Source: Bacteroidaceae bacterium
GTDB lineage: Bacteria > Bacteroidota > Bacteroidia > Bacteroidales > Bacteroidaceae
Reading direction: 5' to 3'
Length of the DNA: 41,558 nucleotides
NCBI GenBank assembly: GCA_017526905.1
Contig: JAFXQT010000004.1
Location: 1-41,558 of the forward strand
The position numbers and the translations under genes are program-made. The notes below the pieces were generated by a model, which was given only the letters and a program-made list of their open reading frames with translations, searched no databases and was not told where the DNA came from. Positions 40,987-41,558 of the stretch are shown in pieces (positions within the stretch are counted from its first letter, which is position 1; each line of letters opens with the position of its first letter).

Positions 40987-41448
40987 ATGGAAACAACCCT
41001 CGTATTGCTCAAACCCAGTTGCGTGAACCGTGGCCTTATCGGTCAAATCATCAATCGTTTTGAACGCCGTGGCCTGCAAATCGTAGGCATGAAGATGATG
41101 CAACTGGACGATGCCATCTTGCGCGACCACTATTCCCACCTGGTTGACAAGCCCTTCTTCCCCTCGCTGGCTGCATCAATGAAAGCCACCCCTGTCGTTG
41201 CCATGGCGCTGCAAGGCGTGGAGGCCGTGACCGTGGTGCGTGGCATGACGGGCTACACCAACGGCCGTAAGGCCGACCCCGGCACCATCCGTGGTGACTA
41301 CTCCATGAGCAACCAGCAGAATATCGTACACGCTTCCGACTCCATCGACAATGCCGCCGTGGAGCTGGCACGCTTCTTCAAGCCGGGCGAGATTCTGAAC
41401 TACAAGCACGCACTGGCCGAATACATGTACGGCTCAGACGAGATCTGA
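40987..41448 (+). CDS. ndk: Nucleoside-diphosphate kinase
   Basis: Transfers the terminal phosphate between nucleoside tri- and diphosphates through a phosphohistidine (EC 2.7.4.6). L-L-K-P-S-C-V-N-R-G near the start, R-G-D-Y-S and the active-site N-I-V-H-A-S-D-S are present; R-G-D-Y replaces the commoner R-G-D-F. At 153 aa from the ATG at 40987 it is normal. A longer frame starting at 40969 would begin inside the leader and is not supported. Confidence 0.95.
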   Translation: METTLVLLKPSCVNRGLIGQIINRFERRGLQIVGMKMMQLDDAILRDHYSHLVDKPFFPSLAASMKATPVVAMALQGVEAVTVVRGMTGYTNGRKADPGTIRGDYSMSNQQNIVHASDSIDNAAVELARFFKPGEILNYKHALAEYMYGSDEI

Positions 41449-41461
41449 ACAAAAAAAGACT

Positions 41462-41493
41462 GCGGGCGGCGCAATAATACGGCCTCCGCCCGC
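41462..41493 (+). terminator. Terminator of ndk
   Basis: GCGGGCGG (41462-41469) pairs with CCGCCCGC (41486-41493); a 16-base loop and GTTTGCTT follow. It starts 13 bases after the ndk stop codon, preceded by an A-run. Confidence 0.75.
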
Positions 41494-41522
41494 GTTTGCT
41501 TAATACAACGACCAACAAGCCT

Positions 41523-41558
41523 ATGATGATTAAACACATCCTCAAGCACACCGCCGCA
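41523..41558 (+). CDS. Start of a gene cut by the window edge
   Basis: ATG ATG begins an open frame encoding M-M-I-K-H-I-L-K-H-T-A-A to the edge. Twelve codons are too few to identify it; a basic, then hydrophobic beginning could be a signal or membrane segment. Same direction as ndk, 29 bases after its terminator. Confidence 0.45.
   Translation, partial: MMIKHILKHTAA

Overview
The window reads as a chromosomal piece of a GC-rich Bacteroidota bacterium, most likely of the order Bacteroidales (a Prevotellaceae-like genome is plausible, but I cannot name a species). Reasons: many genes are preceded by the Bacteroidota -7 box TAnnTTTG, several with a -33 TTTG about 19-21 bases upstream; Shine-Dalgarno sequences are weak; and the families are typical of the group (DUF5686, DUF5013, DUF5074/BtuG, DUF2027-Smr, DUF3874, BlaI with an M56-TonB protein, K+-dependent membrane pyrophosphatase). 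About 28 protein genes, one B12 riboswitch, one pseudogene remnant and a striking number of intergenic repeats are visible. I found no rRNA, tRNA, CRISPR array or insertion sequence.

Layout. 1-650: tail of a DUF3874/VirE-type gene, then an iterated, strongly folded intergenic region. 650-5700: a lipoprotein and a large secreted protein of unknown function, divergent from a membrane-anchored AraC-type regulator, with TTGACGCA boxes between them. 5700-6140: gene-free repeat cluster. 6146-9088: three-gene inositol-lipid module (myo-inositol-phosphate synthase, Aur1-like PAP2 protein, CDP-alcohol phosphatidyltransferase). 9395-12046: DUF5686 outer-membrane-type protein. 12181-14466: BlaI-type repressor with two operator palindromes and an M56 peptidase-TonB protein. 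14568-23291: mostly housekeeping genes (alpha-ribazole phosphatase-like, DUF554, ABC exporter, nadK, pdxJ, DJ-1, ispD, recG), interspersed with two copies of a shared leader repeat and two in-frame repeat insertions. 23392-27040: remnant of a glycosidase C-terminus and a large secreted GH29 fucosidase. 27319-31881: membrane pyrophosphatase, a 22-bp x 4 repeat inside an inverted repeat, a YtrA-like GntR regulator and a fused ABC ATPase-permease. 32003-37640: B12 uptake operon (riboswitch, btuB, btuG, btuF, btuC). 37736-41558: Smr protein, queA, mntP, ndk and the start of another gene.

How genes work together. The B12 operon forms one uptake route: BtuG captures cobalamin at the cell surface, BtuB moves it across the outer membrane, BtuF and BtuC take it onward; the ATPase BtuD is not here. 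The inositol module can run from glucose-6-phosphate to a phosphatidylinositol-type lipid and perhaps inositol-phosphoceramide. The BlaI/M56-TonB pair looks like a proteolysis-relieved regulatory switch whose input is unknown. The most unusual material is non-coding: the palindromic 22-bp array at 29661-29782, the duplicated leader upstream of two unrelated genes, the repeat that entered the reading frames of recG and an ABC exporter, the mirror-image nadK/pdxJ promoter, and the iterated operators beside the AraC and DUF3874 genes.
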